From: an uncultured Flavobacteriales bacterium
Lineage (GTDB): Bacteria > Bacteroidota > Bacteroidia > Flavobacteriales_D > Crocinitomicaceae
DNA length: 64,000 nucleotides
NCBI GenBank assembly: GCA_943789205.1
Contig: CALSTG010000001.1
Location: 2,036,435-2,100,434 of the forward strand
Direction: 5' to 3'
The notes below the pieces were generated by a model, which saw nothing but the letters and a program-made list of their open reading frames with translations, did no database searches and was not told the DNA's origin. Position 1 is the first letter of the stretch. Every line of letters begins with the position of its first letter. Below, piece by piece: positions 25,977-35,511 of this stretch. A program made the position numbers and the translations under genes.

Positions 25977-26639
25977 TTGGCATTAGAATTAAAAAAAACA
26001 GCAGATGGTTCTTTTACATTGTATGTTCCTAGTTTAGACGAGCACTATCATTCTTACCATGGAGCCCTTCAAGAAGCGAAACATGTGTTTATTGAAAATG
26101 GTGTTTTATCGCTAAAATCAAAAAAGATTCGAATTTTAGAGGTTGGATTTGGAACTGGTTTGAATGCGCTGCTGACCGCATGTGAGTCGTTTGTTTTAGA
26201 GCGTGAAATAGAATACGTAGGGGTAGAGGCTTATCCAGTGCCATTTGAGTTACTTCAAAAAATGGATTATGCATCATTAATAGATCATAAAAATGCCTTC
26301 AAATATTATAATCATATGATTCAGGATGTTTGGGGTAAAGAGCAGCTGATTCATGATTCATTTAAATTAACCAAAGTCAAACAGAAAATTGAAAATTATG
26401 AATGTCATGAAACATTTGATATCATTTATTTCGATGCTTTTGGACCACGCGTTCAAGAGGAGATGTGGACTATTGCTATAATGGAGAAGATGTATAACAG
26501 TTTAAATATCAACGGTTTTTTAGTCACTTATTGTGCTAAAGGTCAATTTAAAAGAGACTTAAAAACCGTTGGTTTTCAAGTATTTGATTTACCGGGCCCC
26601 CCAGGAAAAAGGGAGATGGTTCGTGCAGTTAAAAATTAA
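25977..26639 (+). CDS. mnmD: tRNA mnm5s2U methyltransferase, MnmD domain only
   Basis: A 220-residue methyltransferase with the DUF752/MnmC N-terminal domain: 'ILEVGFGTGLNALLTA' near residue 50, and 'FDIIYFDAFGPRVQEEMW' near residues 145-162. In E. coli this domain is fused to an FAD oxidoreductase (MnmC1); here it stands alone, as in many Gram-positives and Bacteroidota, and would do only the final methylation of nm5U to mnm5U at the tRNA wobble position. The start is a TTG at 25977; no in-frame ATG exists near the N-terminus, and an A-rich stretch ending in AGG lies just upstream. It is probably cotranscribed with the preceding methyltransferase. Confidence 0.85.
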   Translation: MALELKKTADGSFTLYVPSLDEHYHSYHGALQEAKHVFIENGVLSLKSKKIRILEVGFGTGLNALLTACESFVLEREIEYVGVEAYPVPFELLQKMDYASLIDHKNAFKYYNHMIQDVWGKEQLIHDSFKLTKVKQKIENYECHETFDIIYFDAFGPRVQEEMWTIAIMEKMYNSLNINGFLVTYCAKGQFKRDLKTVGFQVFDLPGPPGKREMVRAVKN

Positions 26640-26657
26640 TGAATTTTTTTTTCGGAA

Positions 26658-26691
26658 TTTGTAACTGAATTAAAAACAAGTGTTATCTTTG
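26658..26691 (+). promoter_or_regulatory. candidate promoter for a small RNA
   Basis: TTTG at 26658-26661 and a perfect -7 element TATCTTTG at 26684-26691, separated by 22 bases. No open reading frame follows before a strong terminator about 55 bases further on, so the promoter would drive a short non-coding transcript. Confidence 0.45.
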
Positions 26692-26696
26692 CCGAA

Positions 26697-26780
26697 AGTT
26701 ACAGTTCTTGTAGCTTTGAGTTTTATAGTTTAGCATGGTTTAGCAGAAAGAGGAACAAGTTAAGGTTTGTTCCTCTTTTT
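26697..26780 (+). ncRNA. candidate small RNA of about 80 nucleotides
   Basis: The interval between the TATCTTTG element (26684-26691) and the terminator hairpin (26747-26780) has no start codon with a usable frame, yet has its own promoter-like and terminator signals. A short stretch CTTGT at 26707-26711 can pair with ACAAG at 26755-26759, which belongs to the upstream arm of the terminator stem, so the RNA could switch between two folds. I do not recognise a known RNA family with certainty. The 3' end of the mnmD transcript is the alternative reading of this region. Confidence 0.35.
26747..26780 (+). terminator. intrinsic terminator
   Basis: AAAGAGGAACAA at 26747-26758 pairs perfectly with TTGTTCCTCTTT at 26767-26778 across an 8-base loop, and the downstream arm ends in a T run. 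The hairpin lies just before the stop of the convergent Nudix gene and could serve both strands, since the complementary strand also ends the stem in a short T run. Confidence 0.8.
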
Positions 26781-26785
26781 GATTT

Positions 26786-27391
26786 CTATTCTCGTAGTAT
26801 TGTATTGAATTCGTGTAACATTAAAGCAGTAGCACCCCAAATAAAATGCTCTTTAAAGTGCAAGCCAGGCACATTATTGAGTAAAAAACCTTTTCGGGCT
26901 TCCACATTCTCAAACGTTTTTAGCTTGAAGGTATCCAATTCTTTCAATTCACCGATGAGAATTTCCTGCACTTCTCTTTGTTCTTTTATTAAACTGGGAT
27001 ATGTCTCATGTAAAAACACAAAAGGAGTGACTCTGAAAGAGGAAACGGGTATCAAAACTTCACTCAGTTTGCCAATTAATGAACCTGTATTCATTGGAAT
27101 ACCAATTTCTTCGAAGCTTTCTCTTCTTGCTGTATGTTCTAAATTTTTATCATTTTGTTCGAATTTACCACCTGGAAAGGCAATTTGTTGACTATGAGCT
27201 CCATTATATGCCGTTCTTTTAATTAAGATTAGGTGTAATTTTTTATGCTGAATCTTTAGATGCAGGGCAACGGCAGCATTTTTAAATTCGGACGTATCCA
27301 TTTTATAATTTCTCAAGGGTGAAAAAGACTTATGGGCGCGACTCCCGGGGAGCACCTTTGTCATTTTTTCTTGAAGCTCTTCAGTTGTCAA
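26786..27391 (-). CDS. CoA pyrophosphatase-type Nudix hydrolase
   Basis: A 201-residue Nudix hydrolase of the NudL/coenzyme A group, which cleaves CoA and its derivatives to 3',5'-ADP and phosphopantetheine. The group-specific motif upstream of the Nudix box is visible ('SQQIAFPGGK', preceded by 'LIKRTAYNGAH'), followed by the Nudix box ending 'ARRESFEEIGI' with its metal-binding glutamates. The start is a TTG at 27391, chosen because 'ELQEKMTKVLPGSRAHKS' resembles the family's usual N-terminus. The first ATG, at 27364, would trim nine residues without affecting the fold. Confidence 0.87.
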   Translation of the reverse strand: MTTEELQEKMTKVLPGSRAHKSFSPLRNYKMDTSEFKNAAVALHLKIQHKKLHLILIKRTAYNGAHSQQIAFPGGKFEQNDKNLEHTARRESFEEIGIPMNTGSLIGKLSEVLIPVSSFRVTPFVFLHETYPSLIKEQREVQEILIGELKELDTFKLKTFENVEARKGFLLNNVPGLHFKEHFIWGATALMLHEFNTILRE

Positions 27392-27492
27392 TGCTTAATT
27401 TTTTAGATTGATACGCTAGTTTATTGTCAAACCTCTTGCGAATGTGAAAAAGTAAGTACTTTTGTTGAAAACAATGCGTTTTTTTTGAGGAA

Positions 27493-27519
27493 TTGTGGTC
27501 AGTATAACTTTTATATTTG
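27493..27519 (+). promoter_or_regulatory. candidate promoter of the glutamine synthetase gene
   Basis: A perfect -7 element TATATTTG at 27512-27519, with a TTG at 27493-27495 (16-base spacing) or a TTTG at 27484-27487 (24-base spacing) as possible -33 boxes. It lies about 90 bases upstream of the glutamine synthetase ATG, in the longest intergenic gap of the window. The remaining leader shows no recognisable riboswitch. Confidence 0.45.
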
Positions 27520-27609
27520 TATTTGCCTTTACTAAAACCACTTCAAGTATTGATTGAGTAATCAGTTTCGGCACTATTAAGGTTAAATAAATTATAAATC
27601 GTTTCGAAT

Positions 27610-28617
27610 ATGAGTAAGAGTAAATTAGAGTATATCTGGCTTGATGGATATGTACCCACGCAAAATATGCGGAGTAAAACGAAAGTTGTAGAAAACTTTA
27701 GTGGTAAACTTGAGGATTGTCCAATGTGGTCATTTGATGGTAGTTCCACGAAGCAAGCAATGGGTGATTCTTCTGATTGTTTATTGAAGCCTGTTGCTAT
27801 TTATCCAGATCCAGACCGGAAAAACGGATTTCTCGTAATGACAGAGGTGTTAAACTCAGATGGTTCTTCCCACGAATCTAATGGTCGTGCAACTATTGAT
27901 GATGATGATAATGATTTTTGGTTTGGTTTTGAACAAGAATATTTTATTATGGATCGTAATACGCAATTGCCTTTAGGTTTCCCTCTTGGAGGTTATCCAG
28001 GTCCTCAAGGGCTTTACTATTGTTCAGTAGGTGGTAGGAATACGCATGGAAGAGATTTTGTTGAGGAGCATGCAGATCTGTGTTTGGAGGCAGGATTGAC
28101 GTTTGAAGGTATTAATCAAGAAGTAGCCAGTGGTCAGTGGGAATTTCAATTGTTCGCAAAAGGGGCAAAAAAAGCTGGTGATGAGATATGGATTGCTCGA
28201 TATTTACTCGATCGATTAACAGAAAAGTATGGATATTATATAGAATATCACCCAAAGCCTGTAAAGGGAGATTGGAATGGTTCAGGTATGCATGCGAATT
28301 TTTCAAATACAACTTTGAGAACATGCGGTTCTAAAGAGGTTTATGAACAAATATGTGAAGCATTTAGGCCAGTTACTAAGGAGCACATAAAGGTTTATGG
28401 TGCTTATAATGACCAAAGACTCACTGGACTTCATGAAACGGCTTCAATCCATGACTTTAGCTACGGTGTTTCTGATCGTGGAGCTTCCATTCGAATTCCT
28501 ATAATGGTTGTAGAAAATGGATGGAAAGGTTGGTTAGAGGATAGAAGACCCGCTTCAAATGGAGATCCATACAAAATAGCTGCACGAATTGTTCAAACCG
28601 TAAAGGGCGCTGAATAG
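27610..28617 (+). CDS. glutamine synthetase, short GSII-like type
   Basis: A 335-residue glutamine synthetase, ATP-dependent ligation of ammonia to glutamate. It is much shorter than GSI (about 470) and GSIII (about 730), and its motifs are those of the eukaryote-like GSII class: 'EYIWLDGYVPTQNMRSKTKV' at the N-terminus, 'WSFDGSSTKQA', 'WFGFEQEYFIMD', 'GQWEFQLF', 'WNGSGMHANFS', 'GLHETASIHDFSYGVSDRGASIRIP' (given here only as landmarks) and 'EDRRPASNGDPY'. No adenylylation loop of the GSI type is present. It is monocistronic with its own promoter candidate and a strong terminator. Other synthetase types in this genome cannot be judged from the window. Confidence 0.92.
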   Translation: MSKSKLEYIWLDGYVPTQNMRSKTKVVENFSGKLEDCPMWSFDGSSTKQAMGDSSDCLLKPVAIYPDPDRKNGFLVMTEVLNSDGSSHESNGRATIDDDDNDFWFGFEQEYFIMDRNTQLPLGFPLGGYPGPQGLYYCSVGGRNTHGRDFVEEHADLCLEAGLTFEGINQEVASGQWEFQLFAKGAKKAGDEIWIARYLLDRLTEKYGYYIEYHPKPVKGDWNGSGMHANFSNTTLRTCGSKEVYEQICEAFRPVTKEHIKVYGAYNDQRLTGLHETASIHDFSYGVSDRGASIRIPIMVVENGWKGWLEDRRPASNGDPYKIAARIVQTVKGAE

Positions 28618-28636
28618 TGTATTTAGTATATTTTTT

Positions 28637-28663
28637 AAAAGGCTGATTTATCAGCCTTTTTTT
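28637..28663 (+). terminator. intrinsic terminator of the glutamine synthetase gene
   Basis: AAAAGGCTGA at 28637-28646 and TCAGCCTTTT at 28651-28660 form a perfect 10-bp stem with a TTTA loop, followed by more Ts. It begins 20 bases after the glutamine synthetase stop. Confidence 0.92.
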
Positions 28664-28694
28664 GTGCTTTTTGAATAAGAAAAATAACATTTTT

Positions 28695-30325
<1,631 letters not shown>

Positions 30326-30333
<8 letters not shown>

Positions 30334-31324
30334 TCTTGCCTCTTTTTGTTGAAGTCTTGTATAAATGCAGAGTTTTTAGGTAAATTTCAATCGCACCAAT
30401 ACTATTTGTAGCCTGATTTAAATAGGATAGATTGGCGTCAAAAGCAATGCCCAACTTAAATCCTTTAATTTTAAATCCGAAAGTAGTAACTAAAGCATCT
30501 TGGTGTCTGTAATAGAAACCATAATCAACCGTTACTGTTTTATTGATGTTTGTTATTGCTGAACCTTCTTTCAAAATATGCTCTAGTGATATTCCCGCCA
30601 TAATATTTGAACCAGGTCCCGTTTTAAAATACATGACCTGCGGATTCACTCTAAGGTCTCTTTTACGAGTCACGAGATTAGCTCCTGCATGAACAACAGT
30701 TTGCATATACAACCTGTCACTCCCGAAGGAGAAATCGAGTTTTGGTCTATTCACATGGTTCAAAGCTACACCGCCATAAAATAGAGAGCGATTTCGTGTA
30801 CTGTGTTGGTAATAAATACCAGAGCTAATGTCAATGGTTGAATAGCTAGTACGTAGTCCTAATTCAGTATTTGTTCCAGTAAAGCCATTTCCTTGCCATT
30901 GATTTTCCCAAGTATTTGATGCCGTATAGCTTTGCTGATAAAAGCCAGGAGCTACACCAACTGAAAGCTTATTTCTATTATCTAGTGCCAGTGTATAATT
31001 AATAGGAATAGAAATCGTATTCGTTGAAAAACCAAGGTCGCCTGTAACATCATTCATTACGTTCAGACCTATGCCAAAATTGTTACTACCCATAAATCCA
31101 TCAGGAATCTTGAAGTTTGCATTCAATATGTTGGTTCTCATTTTAGTTAATGGCAACCATTGCAATCTACAGTTTGTAAAGAAGCCAAAATCTTCAGCCC
31201 CAGTTGCAACAGATCCTGGATTGTACATCATCGGTGATTGATACCACATACTAATTGATTTATCTTGTTGACCAAAAGCAATTCCGGATACCGCTATAAA
31301 TAAGGTAAAAATTAATTTTTTCAT
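30326..31324 (-). CDS. PorP/SprF family type IX secretion membrane protein
   Basis: A 332-residue outer-membrane beta-barrel protein. The signal peptide 'MKKLIFTLFIAVSGIAFGQ' (cleaved after G/Q) is followed by the family N-terminus 'MWYQSPMMYNPGSVATG'. Alternating beta strands and a strand-like C-terminus follow. PorP/SprF proteins bind the type B C-terminal domain of T9SS cargo and hold it at the cell surface. The gene lies 4 bases downstream of a gene for just such a cargo protein (31329-32273), so the two form a cognate pair. Similar pairs such as SprB-SprF serve gliding motility. Confidence 0.88.
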
Positions 31325-31328
31325 TTTT

Positions 31329-32273
31329 TTATCTAAATAAGGTTACGTCTCCTTCTATTAATTTTGAAACTCCATCGATGAGACGATATTCGAGCATGTA
31401 GTAATAAGTGGCGGTGTTAACATTTTTTCCTTTGTAGGTTCCATCCCATCCTTCGTGAGGGTCAGTGGTTCTAAAAATCATTTGACCATAACGGTCATAA
31501 ATTCTAAAATCAACCTCAACAATTGCACCACCTTCATAAAAACCATTGTTAAAATTTTGATCAGCATCTACATTTGTAAGGACTCGGAAAAAATCATTTA
31601 CGTTATCACCATTTGGTGAGAAAGAATTTGGTAATGCGATGTTAATGCCAACAGCAACGCTATCGGTAGTTAAAGTATCTTGAAACCACACTGAAACGAG
31701 CACAGTATCATATGAAGTACATCCTTCAGGCGTTGAATATGCTGCAACATAGTAAGTATCGTAGAACGGGGTAACAATGAGGGAATCATTAGCACCTGGT
31801 AAAAGACTATCAGACATATTACCACTTGGATACCAAACCATCGAGCCTCCTGGAGGCGTTCCGGAGGCAAATAGATACGCCTCTTGATACATGCCTATCG
31901 TTGTATCATTAATTTCCACATATGCACCGTCAAGTGTATCAGACAAAGTTGCCGTTACACTTGGAGTCTCACCCACACTGACTGTTTGAGCAGTTTGATT
32001 GGAACCAAACGTATTAGAAACAGTGAGCGTTATTGCAAAAACACCTGGGTCATTGAAACAAATTGGACCAGGGTTTGCTCCGTTATATACTGCTGGTGTA
32101 CCACCTTGAAAGGTCCACTCGAAATTAATAGGGTTTCCCGTAGAGTTATTTGTTACAGTAATACATGCCCCTTGACAAAACTGATCATCAGACATAGAGA
32201 AGTTGGCAGAAGGAATTTGTCCAAATGTAATAGCACTAGAAAGACAAAGAATGATAAAGGCTATAAACCTCAT
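31329..32273 (-). CDS. PKD-domain cargo protein with gliding-motility type B C-terminal domain
   Basis: A 314-residue exported protein. It has a signal peptide (about residues 1-18, ending 'AITFGQ'), a PKD-like domain at about 20-100 ('FEWTFQGGTPAVYNG', 'VFAITLTVSNTFGSNQ'), and a second Ig-like segment at 105-195. The C-terminal T9SS type B sorting domain spans about 210-314 with 'LPNSFSPNGDNVNDFF', 'RIYDRYGQMIFRT' and 'GWDGTYKGKNVNTATYYY'. It should be secreted by T9SS and retained on the surface by the neighbouring PorP/SprF protein. It is small for this class, so it may be a minor adhesin or structural element. Confidence 0.88.
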   Translation of the reverse strand: MRFIAFIILCLSSAITFGQIPSANFSMSDDQFCQGACITVTNNSTGNPINFEWTFQGGTPAVYNGANPGPICFNDPGVFAITLTVSNTFGSNQTAQTVSVGETPSVTATLSDTLDGAYVEINDTTIGMYQEAYLFASGTPPGGSMVWYPSGNMSDSLLPGANDSLIVTPFYDTYYVAAYSTPEGCTSYDTVLVSVWFQDTLTTDSVAVGINIALPNSFSPNGDNVNDFFRVLTNVDADQNFNNGFYEGGAIVEVDFRIYDRYGQMIFRTTDPHEGWDGTYKGKNVNTATYYYMLEYRLIDGVSKLIEGDVTLFR

Positions 32274-32343
32274 AAGAGTTGATTTTATTTCGTAATAATT
32301 ATACGAAAGTAACTAAAAAAGTTTCAATTTCCTTTTCCTAGCT

Positions 32344-33198
32344 TCAACAAAATGACAACTCCCAAAGCTTTTTTACTTCGTTCATTTCATGAACATCATG
32401 AACTCTAAATATTGATGCATTTTTAGAAATAAGCATTGCATGCATTGCAGTCGTTCCATTTAGTGCCGCATTCGCATCACTTTGCAAAGCTTTGAATATC
32501 ATTGATTTCCTAGAGACCCCAACTAGGATGGGTACATTTAGAATGTGTAAAAGATCAAAGTTTTTCACGATTTCATAGTTTTGATTAAGACTTTTTGAAA
32601 ACCCAAACCCTGGATCGATTATGATGTCATAAATACCTTTTTCTTGTAATTCAGTAATTTTTTTTGAAAAAAATCGAATAAGTTCAACAATAGTATTTTT
32701 TGAATCAGACATAACGCTTTTATTTATACCTCCATCAATATTGTGAGTCAAAATGTAAGGACACTTGTGTTTTTGAACTGTCTTCCACATTTGTTGGCTA
32801 TGAAACCCGCCACTTACGTCATTTATAATATTTGCACCGACCTCAAGGCATTTCTCTGCAACCTCTGGTCGAACGGTATCTACAGAAATTACAAGTTTCG
32901 GAAACGCAGCGCGAATTTGCTTTAATGGACCCTCAACACGTTTTAATTCCTCTTCTAAAGTCGGGAGCTCTGCATTTGGTTTTGTTGTGCTACCTCCTAA
33001 ATCAATAATATCAGCTCCGTTTTCAACAAAACAGCTTACTTTTTTAATAAGCTCTTGTTCCTTTTTTTTTGTGTCATTTTCGTAAAACGAATCTGGACTC
33101 AGATTAATAATTCCCATTATCTTTGGCTTATCAAATTGAAACAATGAGCCCTTTATGTTTATTGTTTTGGGAAGTGGATTTAGCGATTCTCGATACAT
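32344..33198 (-). CDS. folP: dihydropteroate synthase
   Basis: A 284-residue enzyme joining 6-hydroxymethyl-dihydropterin diphosphate and p-aminobenzoate in folate synthesis. Landmarks are 'IMGIINLSPDSFYE' (the usual 'MGI-N-TPDSF' with Ser for Thr), 'NGADIIDLGGSTTKPNA', 'ISVDTVRPEVAEKCLEVGANIINDVSG', 'IIDPGFGFSKSLNQNYE' (landmarks only) and 'LVGVSRKSM', all in order. The frame extends to 33318, but the first 40 residues look like translated non-coding sequence and would overlap the divergent gene, so the ATG at 33198 is used. That leaves 8 bases between its start and that of the DUF1599 gene. Confidence 0.92.
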   Translation of the reverse strand: MYRESLNPLPKTINIKGSLFQFDKPKIMGIINLSPDSFYENDTKKKEQELIKKVSCFVENGADIIDLGGSTTKPNAELPTLEEELKRVEGPLKQIRAAFPKLVISVDTVRPEVAEKCLEVGANIINDVSGGFHSQQMWKTVQKHKCPYILTHNIDGGINKSVMSDSKNTIVELIRFFSKKITELQEKGIYDIIIDPGFGFSKSLNQNYEIVKNFDLLHILNVPILVGVSRKSMIFKALQSDANAALNGTTAMHAMLISKNASIFRVHDVHEMNEVKKLWELSFC

Positions 33199-33206
33199 AA
33201 TTTTAA

Positions 33207-33752
33207 ATGGAAAAAACAACACAGCAGTATACAAAAGTAATGAATGTTTGCAGAGAAATATTTGCAAAGAAAACTTTTGACTATGGCACGTCATGGAGAA
33301 TTCTAAGGCAAAGTTCACTTACCGATCAGATATTTATTAAGGCAAATCGAATTCGAACGATTCAAGACACTGGTAAAAACAAGGTTGGCGAAAGTTTTGA
33401 TGATGCATTTTCAGCCATGGTCAATTATTGCGTTATGGCAATTATTCAAGGTAGGTATAAATTCAACTTAAATGAAGATGATTTGACAGCTGAGCTTGCG
33501 ACTGAATGGTATGATTTGGTTCGAAAAGAAGCTTTTGATCTTATGGAAAGCAAAAACCATGATTATGGTGAAGCTTGGCGCGATATGCGTGTAAGCTCTT
33601 TAACAGATCTCATTTTAGCAAAAATATTAAGAATTAAAAATATAGAAGATAACAAAGGGGTAACTGTTGCAAGTGAAGGGGTAGAAGGTAATTATTTCGA
33701 TATGCTGAATTACTCTGTTTTTGCATTGATTCATTTATCCGAAGAAGGTTAA
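33207..33752 (+). CDS. DUF1599 protein with internal duplication
   Basis: A 181-residue protein of the DUF1599 (Nmad1, nucleotide-modification-associated) family. It is made of two copies of one unit: residues about 10-75 contain 'KTFDYGTSWRILRQSSLTDQIFIKANRIRTIQD', and residues about 107-165 repeat it as 'KNHDYGEAWRDMRVSSLTDLILAKILRIKNIED' (quoted only to show the repeat). Each unit has the 'DYG-x-W-x-x-R-x-SSLTD' core. The family is proposed to act on nucleotides or nucleic acids, but the reaction is unknown. It diverges from folP with 8 bases between start codons, and the pair may share regulation. Confidence 0.83.
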   Translation: MEKTTQQYTKVMNVCREIFAKKTFDYGTSWRILRQSSLTDQIFIKANRIRTIQDTGKNKVGESFDDAFSAMVNYCVMAIIQGRYKFNLNEDDLTAELATEWYDLVRKEAFDLMESKNHDYGEAWRDMRVSSLTDLILAKILRIKNIEDNKGVTVASEGVEGNYFDMLNYSVFALIHLSEEG

Positions 33753-33808
33753 AGTATTGTTAATTGATTTTTTACTTTATCCTTATGTTATACTTTTAAA
33801 TTAAAAAA

Positions 33809-34762
33809 ATGAAAAACGCAAACAGAATTTATTTGATTTGGGGAATTAGAATTGTTGTTTCAATTCTTTTTATCCTTTCAGCAGTGGCAAAGCTATATCC
33901 TTCTCCTTTGATGGGAATATCTTCTTTTGAAACTAAATATCTAGGTGCAATTGGAATTGAAGGTGACCTTTCTAAAGTCATTTCGCGATTGCTGATTGGA
34001 TTTGAATTTACTTTGGGTATTTTTCTTCTACTACCATTTTATTTAAAAAAGATTGTAATTCCTACTACGATCGTTTTATTAGGAGCTTTCTCCCTTCATT
34101 TGAGCTTTCAAGTTTTTCAAGGTGATGCTAGTAACTGTGGTTGTTTTGGTGAATTGATACCAATGACTCCACTAGAAGCCTTGATAAAAAATATATTATC
34201 TATCGGTTTACTTATACTGTTGGTAACCGTTTTTAAAGAAGAAATAAAAGAAAAAAGAAATATTCACCCTGTGCTTTATACGGGTTTTTCTATTGCGCTT
34301 CTAATGTTTATTTTATTGCCGCAAGGTTCTAGTAATATATCCGGAGAATCCCTAAAAGGATCAGAATCCATGTATTCAAAATATTTTCCAAATCTTTCAA
34401 AAGGAAATAAATTATTATGTTTTTTTTCGCCTACATGCGAACACTGTATGGCAACGGGTAAAGAATTGCATGAACTTTCCAAAAAGTTTCCTGGTATTTT
34501 CCCTGAGGTAAAGATTTTATTTATGGATGAATCTGATAATGGCTCGAAAGATGAAATAGAATCCTTTTTTAAATTTGTTGGTAAGCCTTCAGATTACAAA
34601 GTTTTATCTATAGAAGATTTCATTCCTATTTTTTGGAACGATAAAAACTTCCCAGGGATTCGATACTCTTGTAATGGCGAAGAACGTTTGTTTTTTGACG
34701 GCACTGAAGATAATGAATTTGATGCCGATAAATTGTTGAATGATATAAAGAGGGTAAACTAA
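33809..34762 (+). CDS. BT_3928-type DoxX/MauE membrane protein with thioredoxin-like tail
   Basis: A 317-residue inner-membrane protein. Residues about 8-160 hold four to five hydrophobic helices of the DoxX/MauE kind, with 'VSILFILSAVAKLYPSPLMG' and the loop 'GDASNCGCFGE' that has a CGC pair also seen in MauE-like proteins. Residues about 185-317 form a thioredoxin-like domain with the redox motif CEHC in 'CFFSPTCEHCMATGKEL'. The arrangement suggests electron flow between the membrane part and a periplasmic dithiol. It is the first gene of a run that continues with tpiA and prmA, with a 1-base overlap (TAATG) at tpiA. Confidence 0.83.
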   Translation: MKNANRIYLIWGIRIVVSILFILSAVAKLYPSPLMGISSFETKYLGAIGIEGDLSKVISRLLIGFEFTLGIFLLLPFYLKKIVIPTTIVLLGAFSLHLSFQVFQGDASNCGCFGELIPMTPLEALIKNILSIGLLILLVTVFKEEIKEKRNIHPVLYTGFSIALLMFILLPQGSSNISGESLKGSESMYSKYFPNLSKGNKLLCFFSPTCEHCMATGKELHELSKKFPGIFPEVKILFMDESDNGSKDEIESFFKFVGKPSDYKVLSIEDFIPIFWNDKNFPGIRYSCNGEERLFFDGTEDNEFDADKLLNDIKRVN

Positions 34763-35511
34763 TGCGAAAAAAGATTGTAGCCGGAAATTGGAAAATGAAC
34801 CTCAATGTCCATGAAGCAAAGCTTCTTTTTCAAGAGATTTCTGCTATTGTTTCTAAAGATAATGGGGCGCATGAGGTTTTAATCTTTCCGTCTAGCATTT
34901 ATATTGAAAGTTTGTTGAATATAAACCAAAGCAGCATAGAAATAGGTGCTCAAAATTTCCATCATCAAAATAAAGGCGCTTTTACGGGAGAGGTAAGTGC
35001 AATGCAGCTGAAGCAATTGGGTTGTAAATGGGCACTCGTAGGACATAGCGAAAGAAGAACAATATTTCATGAAAATGATGCTGATCTACTCAATAAATTA
35101 AAAGCCGCTCTAGAAAATGATTTGCAAGTAATCTACTGTTGTGGAGAATCTTTAAATGAACGAGAGTCGGGGATGTATTTTGAAAAAATAGGCGAACAAA
35201 TTGGACTTTTAAAGACCCTAAGTCAGAATGAAATGAACCATATAACAATTGCCTATGAACCTATTTGGGCTATAGGCACAGGAAAAACGGCTAGTCCGGC
35301 TCAAGCTGCAGAGATGCATGATTTTATCCGTACTAAACTCGAATCTATTTTTAATCTTGAGGTTGCAGATTCTACATCTTTGCTTTATGGCGGTAGTTGT
35401 TCTCCTCAAAATGCTAAAGATTTATTTGCTTGCTCAAATATTGATGGGGGGCTTATCGGTGGAGCATCACTTCAAGCAAATGCATTCGGTGAAATTATAG
35501 CTGCTATTTGA
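34762..35511 (+). CDS. tpiA: triose-phosphate isomerase
   Basis: A 249-residue glycolytic isomerase interconverting dihydroxyacetone phosphate and glyceraldehyde 3-phosphate. It shows the catalytic 'AGNWKMN' lysine (K11), the 'VGHSERR' histidine near residue 95, and the base glutamate in 'AYEPIWAIGTGKTA' near residue 166, followed by 'LYGGS' and 'DGGLIGGASL' phosphate loops. Length is normal. Its start overlaps the upstream stop (TAATG) and its stop overlaps the prmA start (TGATG), so expression is coupled to both neighbours. Confidence 0.97.
   Translation: MRKKIVAGNWKMNLNVHEAKLLFQEISAIVSKDNGAHEVLIFPSSIYIESLLNINQSSIEIGAQNFHHQNKGAFTGEVSAMQLKQLGCKWALVGHSERRTIFHENDADLLNKLKAALENDLQVIYCCGESLNERESGMYFEKIGEQIGLLKTLSQNEMNHITIAYEPIWAIGTGKTASPAQAAEMHDFIRTKLESIFNLEVADSTSLLYGGSCSPQNAKDLFACSNIDGGLIGGASLQANAFGEIIAAI

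Noticed and set aside
33199..33318. 40-residue N-terminal extension of folP
   Set aside because: It overlaps the divergent DUF1599 gene and has no dihydropteroate synthase similarity.
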